From Bog-473 sp963828825 (lineage in GTDB: Bacteria > Actinomycetota > Acidimicrobiia > Acidimicrobiales > RAAP-2), in NCBI GenBank assembly GCA_963828825.1, contig CAWHGF010000006.1, positions 21,330 to 85,329 of the forward strand: a DNA stretch of 64,000 nt. The letters run 5' to 3'. Positions 8,960 to 18,831 of this stretch are shown in pieces (within the stretch, counting starts at the first letter, position 1; each line of letters starts with the position of its first letter). Below the pieces are notes generated by a model, which did not search any database, was not told the DNA's origin, and saw only the letters and a list, made by a program, of their open reading frames with translations. Both the position numbers and the translations under genes were made by a program.

Positions 8960-10438
8960 GTGACCGCCGGTGCCCCCAACATCGTGCTGGTCATGTCGGA
9001 TCAGCACCGGGCCGACATGATGGGGTGTGCGGGCGACGCGAGCGCCCTCACACCATCGCTCGACGCATTGGCCGCCCAGGGCGTCCGCTTCTCCCGGGTG
9101 TCGTGCCAGGGCCCCTTGTGCATGCCGTCGCGCGCGTCGTTCATGACCGAGCGCTACGTACGCGACCACGGCGTCTACACGAATTCGTCCGAGATCCCGC
9201 CGGACCGTCCGACGTACGCCTGGGCGCTGCGGGAAGCCGGTTACCACACCTCGCTCCTGGGCAAGGCACATCTCTACCTGGACGAACAGCTCACAGTGTC
9301 GCACATGGACGACATGGCAGGACGCCTCGAGGCGCTCGGCTTCGCCGAGGTCTTCGAGACGGGAGACAAGTTTCTCGGCAAGGTCCCGACCCGCTACACC
9401 GACTATCTCTCCGCGGGCGGCCTTCTCGACGCCTACAAGAAGCACATCGCCGACCGGAGCTACCAGGGCGAGAACGAAGACGGTCAGAATGCAACGAAAT
9501 GCGTGCCGATGTGGGACTCGACACCGATGCCGATCCCGTTGGAGTCCTACGTCGACGCCTGGCACGGCCGACAGGCTGTCCGGTGGATCGAAGGCTACGA
9601 CCGACCTGAGCCGTTCTTCCTCTTCGTGGGCTTCCCGGGCCCGCACGACCCCTGGGACGCGCCGGCAGAGGCCGTGCGGCGCTACCGGGACGTCGACATC
9701 TCCATGCCCAGCTCGACCCGGCGCCCCGGGGTGGAGGGGACGGGCCGCTACGGCGCGCTGTTGAACGCATTCCTGTGGGTCTCCGATTCCGAGTCGATGA
9801 CCGACGACGCCATCCGGGGAATGCGGCTCTCCTACGCCGCCGACATCTCGGTCATCGACCAGGCCGTGGGCGACATGGTCGGTGCCCTGGAGCGCACGGG
9901 CCTCTTGGACAACACCTGGATCATCTACACCAGCGACCACGGCGAGATGGCCGGCAATCACGGGCTGATGTCCAAGTGCGTCCTCTACGAGCCAGCCGTG
10001 CGGGTGCCGCTCGTCGTCCGGCCCCCAGGAGGATGCCCGCCACGCGTCGTGGATTCCCTCGTGGAGCACCTCGACGTCCCGGCTACGGTGCGCGCCATCG
10101 CCGGGGCACCCGACATCGCGCACAGCGAGGGGCGCTCGCTCCTCGGTGGTGTGAACGGCCCGGCCTCCCCACCGTCCCGCTCCCGGACCGTCAGTGAGAA
10201 CTGGGGTTTTGCCGCGATCGAAACCGAGCGTTACAAGCTGGTGGTCGACGAGGATGCCCTCGAACCATGCCAGCTCTTCGATCTGTCCGAGGATCCTTCG
10301 GAGGACCACAACCTGTTCCCCGATCCGATGGCGGGTCCTGTCGTGGAGGAGATCATGGAAACCCACGTCCGCCCGTTCTTCCGGACGGCGCCGGCGCGTC
10401 CGATCCCGAGTTTCTTCACCGGCGGCTACGACAAGTGA
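8960..10438 (+). CDS. Sulfatase family hydrolase (formylglycine type)
   Basis: A 492-residue alkaline-phosphatase-superfamily sulfatase. GTG 8960 is the likely start because AGAGGAAAGG lies just upstream. The N-terminus has NIVLVMSDQHR (metal ligand region). The modification site is CMPSR at residues 54-58, a C-x-P-S-R signature in which the Cys becomes formylglycine. The late metal and substrate region is YTSDHGEMAGNHGLMSK. No signal peptide is seen, so it is probably cytoplasmic. SDQHR-type members include choline sulfatases and phosphonate hydrolases, but the substrate cannot be fixed here. It is divergent from the aminotransferase gene. Confidence 0.88.
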   Translation: MTAGAPNIVLVMSDQHRADMMGCAGDASALTPSLDALAAQGVRFSRVSCQGPLCMPSRASFMTERYVRDHGVYTNSSEIPPDRPTYAWALREAGYHTSLLGKAHLYLDEQLTVSHMDDMAGRLEALGFAEVFETGDKFLGKVPTRYTDYLSAGGLLDAYKKHIADRSYQGENEDGQNATKCVPMWDSTPMPIPLESYVDAWHGRQAVRWIEGYDRPEPFFLFVGFPGPHDPWDAPAEAVRRYRDVDISMPSSTRRPGVEGTGRYGALLNAFLWVSDSESMTDDAIRGMRLSYAADISVIDQAVGDMVGALERTGLLDNTWIIYTSDHGEMAGNHGLMSKCVLYEPAVRVPLVVRPPGGCPPRVVDSLVEHLDVPATVRAIAGAPDIAHSEGRSLLGGVNGPASPPSRSRTVSENWGFAAIETERYKLVVDEDALEPCQLFDLSEDPSEDHNLFPDPMAGPVVEEIMETHVRPFFRTAPARPIPSFFTGGYDK

Positions 10439-10534
10439 GCCGTCGATCCCGGCCAGCACGCTCTTGACGGCGCCATTCTCGGACCTGGGCCCGTCGCGAC
10501 CCAACCAAGGTCGGCACGCGCCTCCGTCCCGTCG

Positions 10535-11750
10535 TCACTGGCCGTCCGAGCGTTCGGGAACACCGGGCGCGTCTGCCGCCCCGGAGCCCTTGCGAAGCCA
10601 ACGGAGTCCGAGAAGGGGATAAACCAGGACCGAGACCATGCCGGCGGCGACCAGTGCCGCGGCATTCTGCGGCTTCATCCGGTGCTCGCTGACGCCCAGC
10701 GTCGTGATGACGACGATGATCGGCAACCCCGTGGCGGACAGGACGGCCAGGGAACGGGCCTCCACCCTCGTGACGACACCTCGGAAGAACGCCCAGGTGG
10801 GCAGTCCGCGGGTGAAGAGGAAGATCACGGTGAACATCGGCACCAGCAACAGGACCTTGGGCATATGAACCAGCGCGTGGAGATCGAAGTTGATGCCGCT
10901 CTCAATGAAGAAGATCGGGATGAGGAAGCCGAAGCCGATCGCCTCGAGCTTGCTCGTGATCGGCTCGCTGTCATCACCCTTGATGAAGAGGCGCACGACC
11001 ACGCCGGCCGCAAACGCACCGAGGAGTACGTCCAGGCTGAGTTTCTCGGCCAGGTAGACGAGCAGGATCACCAGCAGGACCGAGATCCGGACCGGAAGTT
11101 GTGCGGTCGAGTGGAGGTGTCGGCGCATCGAGCGCGATGAAGCCCGGGGGGTGCACCTGCATGGCCAGCAGGGCGGCGACCACGGCGACGACGACGAACA
11201 GCGCGAGGAGGAGGAAGGTGAGCCGGACATCACGGTTTGTCAGCAGCACCGCCACCGCCACGATCGGACCGAACTCACCGATGGCGCCGACCGACAAGAC
11301 CGACGGACCGACCGCCGTGCGCAACACCCCGGCGTCGCGCAGGATGGGCAGGAGCGTGCCCAGCGCGGTCGTGGTCAGACAGAGAGCGACAACTACGGAG
11401 TCGAGCACGAGCCCGGTGGCATGGAGGAAAACGCCGACGCCCAGAGCGAGCACCAGGGAGGTTCCCCACGAGCCCGCCGCCCTACCGAGATGGCCCTGGC
11501 GCATGGTCGACAGGTCGAGCTCGGTCCCGGCAAGGAACATCAGATAGGTCAGGCCGAAATCAGACAACGCCGTCACGATGTTGCTCGTGCGGGCGAGGTT
11601 GAGCACGTAGGGACCCAGCATGATCCCGAGCAGGATCTGGATCACGACTTCGGGCACAGCGATGAACCGCCGCAACCACTCAGCGATGATCGGCGCGAAG
11701 ACCGCCGCCAGCCCGATGAGAACCAACGTAGGGATGGCACCTTCGATCAT
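10535..11750 (-). pseudogene. Cation:proton antiporter (KefB/CPA2 family), frameshifted
   Basis: The N-terminal half (ATG 11750, MIEGAIPTLVLIGL onward) and the C-terminal half (LPVRISVLLVILLVYLAEKL onward) lie in different frames but together make one normal CPA2 antiporter of about 400 residues with about 12 membrane helices. The switch falls between about 11110 and 11151, next to a run of six G (six C on the coding strand), so a one-base indel there is the simplest cause. Features include FLAGTELDL in the first half and DVLLGAFAAGVVVRL and FIESGINFDL in the second. Either a sequencing indel or a real loss of function. Confidence 0.75.
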
Positions 11751-11955
11751 GTGTCTTCTACTCGCCTCGTGACCGCCTGTTGTGGCACGCCGCGCCACCT
11801 CCCAGGCACACGCTACGCGCCACGTGCCTGCACACGGGTGATTTCAAAGGTTTGACGCCCCTCCGGCCGTGCGGAAACATGGCCCGACTTGTTGACGTCG
11901 GGGGTCCGCACATGAAGGTCTGGTCGGTGGTTCGCACGCGTGCAACGGCCGCCCC

Positions 11956-13188
11956 GTGACGTCCGCGTTCGTCAATCCATCCTGGATGCCCCATTCGGTG
12001 GGCGAGGCGGCCCGCGCCGGGGATGCCACCGTAGACGACCTTCTGTCGGGGCGTGCCTGGTCCCACCTGCTCGATGGCCTGCGTCAGGCCTCCGCAGTCG
12101 TGCTTGCCGACGATGTCCCGCGCAACGCGGCGGACATGGCAGCGGGCTTCCGGCATCTGCTCGTGCTGCTCGGTATCGGACTGGACAACGCCCTGCGGGA
12201 GGAGTCCGGCTCCGTGCTCGCCGTCAAGCCCTCCGGCGTCGACGCCATCTACAAATGGGGCATGGACTGCCCCGACTGCATCTACACAGGAGCGGGGCTG
12301 CGAGGCGGCGAGACGTACCGCCTCTGGGGGAACCGTGGCTCGGCGCGCTACGTCGGGCTGCAATCGATGGCCGGCATGGCCTCCTCGGCGAACGTCCTCC
12401 TGGACGAGCTGGACCTGGGTCCCGCGGGGGAGGTTGAGCTCATCCTCTCCGCCGACTCCCACCAGGGGAACTGGCTGCCCATCGCCGAGAACGCGACCAC
12501 ACTGGTCATACGGCACTTCTTCTACGACTGGGACACCGAGGTGGCGTCATCCCTCTCCATCGAGCGGATCGGTACCCCAAGCAAGAAGGCAGAGCGCCCG
12601 GTGGAGGACCCGCGGGCGGTGGTGGCCCGGCAGTTGATCGCGCTGGGCGACTTCGTCGTTGGCAACCTCGACTTCTTCCTGCAATTCTCCCGGCCCGAGA
12701 CGCCCAACACGTTCCTCCCCCCTCTCGACGGGACCGCCATGGGCGCGGCGGCGGAGAACCGCCCGGTGATCGGGTCATGGGAGCTCGGGCCGGACGAGGC
12801 GCTCGTCGTGGAGGTCTCGCCCCCGCAGGGTCTCTACTGGAGCTACTCCCTGGGGAACCCCTGGTGGGAGACCATCGACTACGGCTCGCACCAGAGCAGC
12901 CTCAACGGGCACCAGGCCGCGGTCGACGACGACGGAGTCTTGCGCACCGTGATCGCCCACGAGGATCCTGGGGTGGCCAACTGGCTCGACACGGCGGGGC
13001 ACAGCGCGGGTCCGATCATTCTGCGCTGCGTCCGCACGGAGACGGCGCCGGTGCCTACGACACGGTTGATCAAGCTCTCCGACATCGCGCACTCGGTGCC
13101 GGCACAGACCCGGCGGGTCACGCCGGAGGAACGACGGGCCACGCTGGCGGCGCGGCGGCTCGCCGTAAGCAAGCGGTTCTGCCGATGA
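11956..13188 (+). CDS. DUF1214 domain-containing protein
   Basis: A 410-residue protein with no signal peptide. The C-terminal part carries the DUF1214-type fold, including LVVEVSPPQGLYWSYSLGNPWWETIDY. The N-terminal part has an EALREESGSV-like region and RLWGNRGSARYVGLQS. In actinobacteria such proteins often sit beside SDR dehydrogenases and are suspected to act on lipids or steroids; no reaction is established. An SDR gene follows 48 bp downstream on the same strand, which fits that pattern. Confidence 0.75.
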   Translation: MTSAFVNPSWMPHSVGEAARAGDATVDDLLSGRAWSHLLDGLRQASAVVLADDVPRNAADMAAGFRHLLVLLGIGLDNALREESGSVLAVKPSGVDAIYKWGMDCPDCIYTGAGLRGGETYRLWGNRGSARYVGLQSMAGMASSANVLLDELDLGPAGEVELILSADSHQGNWLPIAENATTLVIRHFFYDWDTEVASSLSIERIGTPSKKAERPVEDPRAVVARQLIALGDFVVGNLDFFLQFSRPETPNTFLPPLDGTAMGAAAENRPVIGSWELGPDEALVVEVSPPQGLYWSYSLGNPWWETIDYGSHQSSLNGHQAAVDDDGVLRTVIAHEDPGVANWLDTAGHSAGPIILRCVRTETAPVPTTRLIKLSDIAHSVPAQTRRVTPEERRATLAARRLAVSKRFCR

Positions 13189-13236
13189 CATCCGGCGCAC
13201 GGCACGGGAGAGCGGAAGCGGAGGAGGTGGACCGGC

Positions 13237-14040
13237 GTGGATCTCGGATTCGCTGACGCAACGGCTGTTGTGACGGGGGGGAGCAAAGGGATGGGACGGG
13301 CCGTGGCCGAGGTTCTCGCCGCGGACGGAGCCCGGGTCGCGGTCATGGCACGCGGACGAGGTGCCCTTGACGACACCGTAACGTCACTGCAGTCGGTGGG
13401 CAGCCCCGAGGCGGTGGGGATCAGTGTCGACATGACCGATCCGGCGTCCATTGCGGCAGGCTTCCGCGAGATCGGTGATCGCTGGGGATCGCTGAACGTC
13501 CTGGTGCACACCATCGGACCAGGGGCCGGGCGGTTCGAGCAACTCGACGACGCTGACTGGGACGAGGCCTTCGCCCTCGGCACCATGTCCGCCGTACGGA
13601 GCGTGCGCGAGGCTGTTCCATTGTTGCGCGCCGCGGCGTGGGCCCGCATTGCCATCTTCTCGGCCCACTCGATTCAGCGCCAGAGCCCGATGCTCGTCGC
13701 CTACACCGCATCGAAGGCCGCTGTCACGAGCGTGGCGAAGAACCTGTCCAAGGCCTTGGCGCCCGACGGGATCCTCGTCAACGCGGTGTGCCCCGGCTCC
13801 ATCGTGACGGCCAGCTTCACTGAGAACCTGCGAGAGATCTTCGCGGCCGAGGGCCTCGACCCGTCCGATCCACACGACGTCATGACGTGGATCGACCAGA
13901 CATTCCACCAGCCCGCCGACCTCGGGAGGGCGGGGCTCCCCGACGAGGTCGCCTCCCTCACCGCCTACCTCGTGTCACGCAGGAACGGCTACGTGACCGG
14001 GGCGTGCGTCAACGCCGATGGCGGATCGGACTTCGTCTGA
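13237..14040 (+). CDS. SDR family oxidoreductase (classical short-chain dehydrogenase)
   Basis: A 267-residue classical SDR. The cofactor motif is TGGSKGMGRAV, with the conserved Asp in VDMTDPAS. The NNAG position is HTIGPGAG, the catalytic Ser lies in FSAHSI, the YxxxK is YTASK, and the tail is VTGACVNADGGSDFV. The start is GTG at 13237, with GGAGGTGG ending about 7 bp upstream. Replacement of NNAG by TIGPG is common in the enoyl-reductase-like and 3-oxoacyl-reductase-like side groups. Substrate is unknown; it probably works with the upstream DUF1214 protein. Confidence 0.88.
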   Translation: MDLGFADATAVVTGGSKGMGRAVAEVLAADGARVAVMARGRGALDDTVTSLQSVGSPEAVGISVDMTDPASIAAGFREIGDRWGSLNVLVHTIGPGAGRFEQLDDADWDEAFALGTMSAVRSVREAVPLLRAAAWARIAIFSAHSIQRQSPMLVAYTASKAAVTSVAKNLSKALAPDGILVNAVCPGSIVTASFTENLREIFAAEGLDPSDPHDVMTWIDQTFHQPADLGRAGLPDEVASLTAYLVSRRNGYVTGACVNADGGSDFV

Positions 14041-14079
14041 GGATCACACGCTGCGGTCGAGGCACGTGCGCGTCCGCTC

Positions 14080-16140
14080 CTACGAGGAGGAGATGCCCGA
14101 CAGCGGCGCAACCAGTCGCAGTCCGCTCGGCGCCCCGAGGAACGCCGCGTCACCGTAGCTGTACACGGCGCCGTTCGAACCAACCAGCCAATAGCCCGCC
14201 CCGCTGGGCGTCCGGCTGATCCCGACGACGGGCGGCTGCCCGACGATCCCCTGGCCTGGCGTCGACCCGAAGAACCCGGCAGCGCCGTAGTTGAAGATGC
14301 CACCGTCGGAACCCGCCAGCCAGTAGCCACCTCCGTCCGGCGTGCCGGCAATGCCGGACACCGGTGCGTTGAGATGCTGACCACCCATCGATCCCATGAA
14401 CGCGGCGTCTCCGAAGTTGAAGACCCCGCCATCGGACGCGACCAGCCAGTAGCCCCCGGCGTCGCCGGAGGCGGCCATGCCGACCACCGGCGCATTGAGA
14501 CGCTGACCCCCCATGGAGCCGCGGAATTGGGCGTCCCCGAACCTGAACACTCCGCCATCGGAGGCGACAAGCCAGTAACCCTTGCCGTCGGGGGTGGCGG
14601 CCATGCCGACCACCGGCGCATTGAGGCGCTGACCACCCATCGATCCGTAGAACGGCGCATCGCCGTAGTTGAAGACGCCGCCGTCGGCCGCAACCAGCCA
14701 GTAGCCACCACCGTCCGGCGTCGCCGCCATCCCCACCACGGGCGCGTTGAGGTGCCGGCCGCCCATGGAGCCGAGGAAGTGCGCGGTTCCGTAGTTGAAC
14801 ACGCCACCGTCGCCCGCCGAGAGCACCAGGCCCTGGCTCGAGGCCGGAGGAAACGTCATCTGCTCCACGAAGGGGCGGAGCCCCGGGTCGTTGTTCTGCG
14901 TCTCCGTGGCACTGCTCCCGGCCGCCAGGCATCCGACCGCTCGTATGCAGTTGACCGTGACGAGGAAGCTGAGCGCGGAGACGTTCGGGCTGGGCTCAAT
15001 GGACCAGGAGGAGCCGTTCCAGTTCTCAATGATGGCGTGCGGCTGGAAGTTGCCACCGCCACCGCCGCCGAACGGCCCCAAGGAGCCCACCGCCCAACAC
15101 TGCACCGAGCTGATGCACGAGATGCTGCTCAGGATGCCGGGCGTGGAGGAGTCGGGCACCGATCCCGACACGTCCGTCCAGCTGGCGCCGTCCCAGTGCT
15201 GTAGCAGGAGTCCCGAGGCCATGCCGCTGGTGTCGGTCGTCGCCCCGGACGCCCAGCAGTCAGTGGCAGCGACGCATGTGACGCCGTAGAGGTACCCGCC
15301 GTTCGGACCGGGCTCGGTCGCGCTGGGCGTCACCGACCAGGACGCTCCGTCCCAGTGCTCGATCAGCCCCTGATCTCCGGCCGCGCCCGGGAAGATGGGG
15401 AGGAAATTCGGGTTCTGCTGGGCGGGGCCGGCATTGCCGACGGCCCAGCAGTCGTCGGTGTCGAGGCACTGGACGCCCGACAGCTGATCGAACGGCTGCC
15501 CGGTGTCGGGAGCCGGCACCAGGCTCCATACCGCCCCGTTCCACTGCTCGATCACACCACGAAGGTTCTCTCCGTTGTCGTCGGTCGAGAACCCGACGGC
15601 GACGCAACTGGACGCTGACGTACAGCTCACACCCTGCAGCAGCGCCCCTGTCACCCCGGGATCGGTCGGCGTCGGGCTCGGCACGATCGACCAGGAGGCA
15701 CCGTTCCAGTTCTCGATCAGCGTCCCCGTCGGGTTCCCGTTCCCGGGCACACCCAGGACTGCCCCGACCGCCCAGCAGTCGGATCCGTTCACGCAGGAGA
15801 CGTTGAAGAATCCTCCGCCGTCACCAGCCGGGAGCGGCGCCGCACCGAGGCTCCAGCTCGAGCCGTTCCAGCTCTCGACCAGGGGGGAGAACGTGCTGTT
15901 CCCCGAGCTGATGTTCTCGATGGAGAGCCCGACGCTCATGCACTGGAGGGCGTTCGCGCAACTCGACCCCAGGACGACGTTGTCAGCGCCGGTACCCGGC
16001 ACCGTGGCGACGTACCACCCCGATGTCGCCGCTCCGCCGTCCGTCTCACCCAACACACTGCCCGCGCCGATCACCACGATCAGGAGGGAGCACGCAGCCA
16101 CGAGCCGCGCCAGAGCCCCCGTCCTGTGGCGACTGTTCAT
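14080..16140 (-). CDS. Exported double-propeller repeat protein (seven C-x5-C plus six YWLV units)
   Basis: A 686-residue secreted protein starting at ATG 16140, just before the signal peptide (LVAACSLLIVVIGAGSVLG). The N-terminal half has seven units of the type VSC-x5-C-WAVG followed by IENWNGSSWS. The C-terminal half has six units of about 42 residues of the type YWLVASDGGVFNFGDAxF then GSMGGQRLNAPVVGM. The counts match those of the other family members in this window, suggesting a seven-bladed and a six-bladed propeller in tandem (inference). No sortase motif or membrane anchor is visible. A surface or extracellular binding role is plausible, not shown. Confidence 0.8.
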   Translation of the reverse strand: MNSRHRTGALARLVAACSLLIVVIGAGSVLGETDGGAATSGWYVATVPGTGADNVVLGSSCANALQCMSVGLSIENISSGNSTFSPLVESWNGSSWSLGAAPLPAGDGGGFFNVSCVNGSDCWAVGAVLGVPGNGNPTGTLIENWNGASWSIVPSPTPTDPGVTGALLQGVSCTSASSCVAVGFSTDDNGENLRGVIEQWNGAVWSLVPAPDTGQPFDQLSGVQCLDTDDCWAVGNAGPAQQNPNFLPIFPGAAGDQGLIEHWDGASWSVTPSATEPGPNGGYLYGVTCVAATDCWASGATTDTSGMASGLLLQHWDGASWTDVSGSVPDSSTPGILSSISCISSVQCWAVGSLGPFGGGGGGNFQPHAIIENWNGSSWSIEPSPNVSALSFLVTVNCIRAVGCLAAGSSATETQNNDPGLRPFVEQMTFPPASSQGLVLSAGDGGVFNYGTAHFLGSMGGRHLNAPVVGMAATPDGGGYWLVAADGGVFNYGDAPFYGSMGGQRLNAPVVGMAATPDGKGYWLVASDGGVFRFGDAQFRGSMGGQRLNAPVVGMAASGDAGGYWLVASDGGVFNFGDAAFMGSMGGQHLNAPVSGIAGTPDGGGYWLAGSDGGIFNYGAAGFFGSTPGQGIVGQPPVVGISRTPSGAGYWLVGSNGAVYSYGDAAFLGAPSGLRLVAPLSGISSS

Positions 16141-16268
16141 GCCCGGATCGAGTTCGTTCGCCAGAAACCGCACCTGAATTATGGTTGCACTCTTCTCCGG
16201 GGCACTCGCGGATGCTCGGACGGGCGCGCCGCTATTACCCGTTCCAGTGTTCGCCATCTGCCAAGCTC

Positions 16269-16974
16269 ATGCGGGTGGCGACGGACGCCGAAAACGAGAA
16301 CATCCCGGGCATCGACCGCCTGCTGGCACTGACCGACGGCGTCGTCGCCATCGCGCTGACGCTGCTCGTGCTGCAGCTCCAGGTGCCCGTCACCCACACG
16401 CTCGAGGAGCACCCCGACTCGGCACGGACCCTGTGGAACGCGCTCGACGTCGACGGCGCGGAGATAACCAGTTACCTGGTCTCCTTCCTGGTGATCGCTC
16501 AAATTCTGGATCGTGCACCACCGCGTGCTCCGCGGCATGCGCGGGCACAGCGAGGGGTTGGCCTGGCGCAATTTCGGCTTCCTCCTCACCCTCACCCTTA
16601 TGCCCTTCACGTCGGACCTGATCGGCCGTTACGGCAACAACCCGGTGGCCATCACCCTGTTCGGGCTCAACCTCGTCGCCATCAGCCTCACGACGCAGTG
16701 GATCTTCCTCTATGCCGCCCACCACGACCTCCTGACCGATGTGGCGAGGTCAATCCACGACGAACGGGCGGCCAGGGTGCGGGCCGTCCTGATGATCGCC
16801 ATCGTGGGGGTATCGCTGGTGCTGGCGTGGACAGACGCCCAGTTGGCGAAGTACGTCTGGCTGCTCTTCCTCCTGGCCCCCGTCGCGGCTGAACGGTTCA
16901 CCCGCCGGCTCGAAAGGTCGGAGCGATTCAAGCCAGTCACGAGCGAGGAGCCGACCCGGGCCGGCCACCGATAA
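16269..16974 (+). pseudogene. TMEM175-like potassium channel, frameshifted
   Basis: Frame one runs from ATG 16269 through RLLALTDGVVAIALTLLVLQL, the first-helix signature of bacterial TMEM175 (DUF1211) channels, to about 16505. The match then continues in another frame from WIVHHRVLRG to the stop at 16974, with further helices such as NFGFLLTLTLMPFTSDLIG and a basic tail. One extra base near 16506 (in CAAATTCTGG) explains the break. The intact protein would be about 235 residues. A second, intact homologue is at 45160-45858. Confidence 0.75.
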
Positions 16975-16989
16975 ATCCCGCTGACCCCC

Positions 16990-18177
16990 TCAGGGTGCCC
17001 GGTGGTGCGCCGAGTAGGCCGCCTCCTGTGCCGCCACGTCCTGCACCAGGTTGCCCAGCGCCAGGTTGACGTCATCGGCGTGGAGGCCCCAGGTCGGACC
17101 GAGTGTGGCCGTGACCACGGGACGGCTGTCCCCCATCCGGGCGTCGACCTGGAGCCAGGTGGCGCCGCCCGTGCTCTCACACGTGCCCGTGTAGAGGCCT
17201 GGGTACGTGACCCACGGCTCCCCGGTCGCGCTGGCCGACGAGACGAAGTAGGGCGTCAGGGGGGCCGCGCTGCTCCCCCCGAGCGACGCCGGGTTCGTGC
17301 AGAGGACCTGCTGCCCGTTGCGGGCCGTCTGGCCCGATTGGAGGCTCACGCCCTGACCGGGCCGCCCGAAGAGGGAATCGGCGGGCGGCGGGGACGAGAA
17401 CGACGAGTAGGCGATGACACACCCGGTCTGACCGGCCTTGGTGCACGCGGGGATGTGGGCGAACGTCCCGCCCACCGTCTTCCCGACCGGTACCTGGACG
17501 TTGCCGCCCACGATGATGGCCGAGACCATCCGGGCGCGGAGGGCGGGATTGCGGTCGATTTGCGAGCGCAGAAGGCGGATGACGTTGGCCGCCCCCTGGG
17601 AGTGCCCGATGAAGACGACGGGTCGGCCATCGTTGTCGTGAGCCAAATAGTCCTTCCAGCCGACGAGCAGGCTCTGGTAGGAGATCTGGTCCGCCGACGG
17701 GTCGTTGCCCAGGCCCTCGGCCAGTGACGCGCTCGTCCGCTGACGGTAGGTGGGGGCCCATACGTTGCACACCTGGGAGAAACGAGAAGCCTGCGCGACC
17801 GCGGCCCCCTCGATGGCCGGCGTCACCGCCGTCCCAGTGTTCGACGTGGCCGCGGAGGCGGTGACGGTCGGATACACGTAGAAGCAGTCGAACGCAGGCC
17901 GGGTCGCCGCCGGGGCGGGGATAACCGTCTTCACGCCGTTGGCGGCAACCGAGTTGGCGCTTTCCGGATACAGACACGGGTCACCGGCCAGGCCCGGTCG
18001 GCACAGCCACGTCACCCCTGCCACGTCGGGCCCGCGCGACGCGGACGCGTCCCCCGGTTGCCCGTTCGCCACGATCACCCCACCGGCGAGCAGCGCGCCG
18101 CACGCGGCGAACAGGGCCAATCGCCCGAGGTCACCCCGCATCCGGCGCACGGCGCACTTGCACGGCTCTGTCCTCAT
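16990..18177 (-). CDS. DUF3089 alpha/beta-hydrolase-like exported protein
   Basis: A 395-residue protein starting at ATG 18177. The N-terminus has a basic stretch then a hydrophobic signal (LALFAACGALLAGGVIVANG). The DUF3089 features are the FDCFYVYPTVT segment and the nucleophile elbow GHSQGAANVIRLL. A late His is seen in TWGLHADDVNLALG. It is probably an exported esterase or lipase-like enzyme. It is divergent from a MarR-type regulator across a 74-bp gap holding inverted repeats, so it is the likely target of that regulator. Confidence 0.82.
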   Translation of the reverse strand: MRTEPCKCAVRRMRGDLGRLALFAACGALLAGGVIVANGQPGDASASRGPDVAGVTWLCRPGLAGDPCLYPESANSVAANGVKTVIPAPAATRPAFDCFYVYPTVTASAATSNTGTAVTPAIEGAAVAQASRFSQVCNVWAPTYRQRTSASLAEGLGNDPSADQISYQSLLVGWKDYLAHDNDGRPVVFIGHSQGAANVIRLLRSQIDRNPALRARMVSAIIVGGNVQVPVGKTVGGTFAHIPACTKAGQTGCVIAYSSFSSPPPADSLFGRPGQGVSLQSGQTARNGQQVLCTNPASLGGSSAAPLTPYFVSSASATGEPWVTYPGLYTGTCESTGGATWLQVDARMGDSRPVVTATLGPTWGLHADDVNLALGNLVQDVAAQEAAYSAHHRAP

Positions 18178-18207
18178 GGCAGCAGCGTGGCAGAGTCCAG
18201 CGAAAAA

Positions 18208-18235
18208 GTCAATAAACTTGACCGACTCTAAAGTT
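18208..18235. promoter_or_regulatory. Candidate MarR operator between DUF3089 and marR-like genes
   Basis: The AT-rich gap between the divergent genes contains GTCAA-N5-TTGAC at 18208-18222 and AACTT-N11-AAGTT at 18215-18235. Overlapping inverted repeats between a MarR gene and its divergent neighbour are the usual place for autoregulated operators. The sites are read by eye only. Confidence 0.4.
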
Positions 18236-18251
18236 GACCTAAAGTGAGGGC

Positions 18252-18717
18252 ATGGCCTCCCGCGTCCGACCAGAACCCGGCCTGCCTCCGGCGCGCGACC
18301 CACAGGCTCTCAGCTGGCTCCTGCGCCGGGCCGTCCGCCGCTACGCGGCTCCCGTGGCCGAGGCGCTTGACAGCGCGGGCTTCGGAGATCTCCCCCAACG
18401 GGGCGTCTGGGCGGTCAGCGCGCTCGCGCAGTCGAAGCCGGGGCTGAGCGGTCGTGACCTCGTCACCCGCATGGGCATCTCCAAGCAAGCCATCAGCCAG
18501 CTCGTTGAGAGCCTGGTCACCATGGGGTACGTCGCCCGACGCCCCGCCCCCGATGACCGGCGCCGCACGCTGCTGCAGCTCACGGCGCCGCGGCCGCGGC
18601 GCAGCGCGGATCATCGACGAGACGGTCGCCCGGATGGAGGCGGGCATGGCGAGCACTCTCGGCCGAGAACGGCTGCATCAGCTCCACCGCGCCCTGATGG
18701 ACCTGGACGAGGCATAG
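18252..18717 (+). pseudogene. MarR family transcriptional regulator, frameshifted
   Basis: The N-terminal frame from ATG 18252 carries the winged helix: LSGRDLVTRMGISKQAISQLV, then GYVARRPAPDDRRRTLLQLT (the wing). The expected C-terminal dimerisation helix continues in a different frame as RIIDETVARMEAGMASTLG to the stop at 18717. The switch falls in the CG-rich stretch near 18585-18600. Restored length would be about 155 residues, normal for MarR. Either a one-base assembly error or a real mutation. Confidence 0.75.
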
Positions 18718-18831
18718 GCGCCTGACCCGTCGCCGCGGGCTATCCCAAAGCCGCTCTCTTGGTCGAGCCACGAAGAACGTCAGGCGGACGGGCCGGAGGC
18801 CTGAACTCCGGGAACCCGGTCCGATGCCGCC

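Noticed and set aside
8897..10504. Long minus-strand open frame of 535 codons
   Set aside because: It is the antisense shadow of the sulfatase gene, rich in Arg, His and Gly with no domain; the sulfatase on the + strand has all its motifs.
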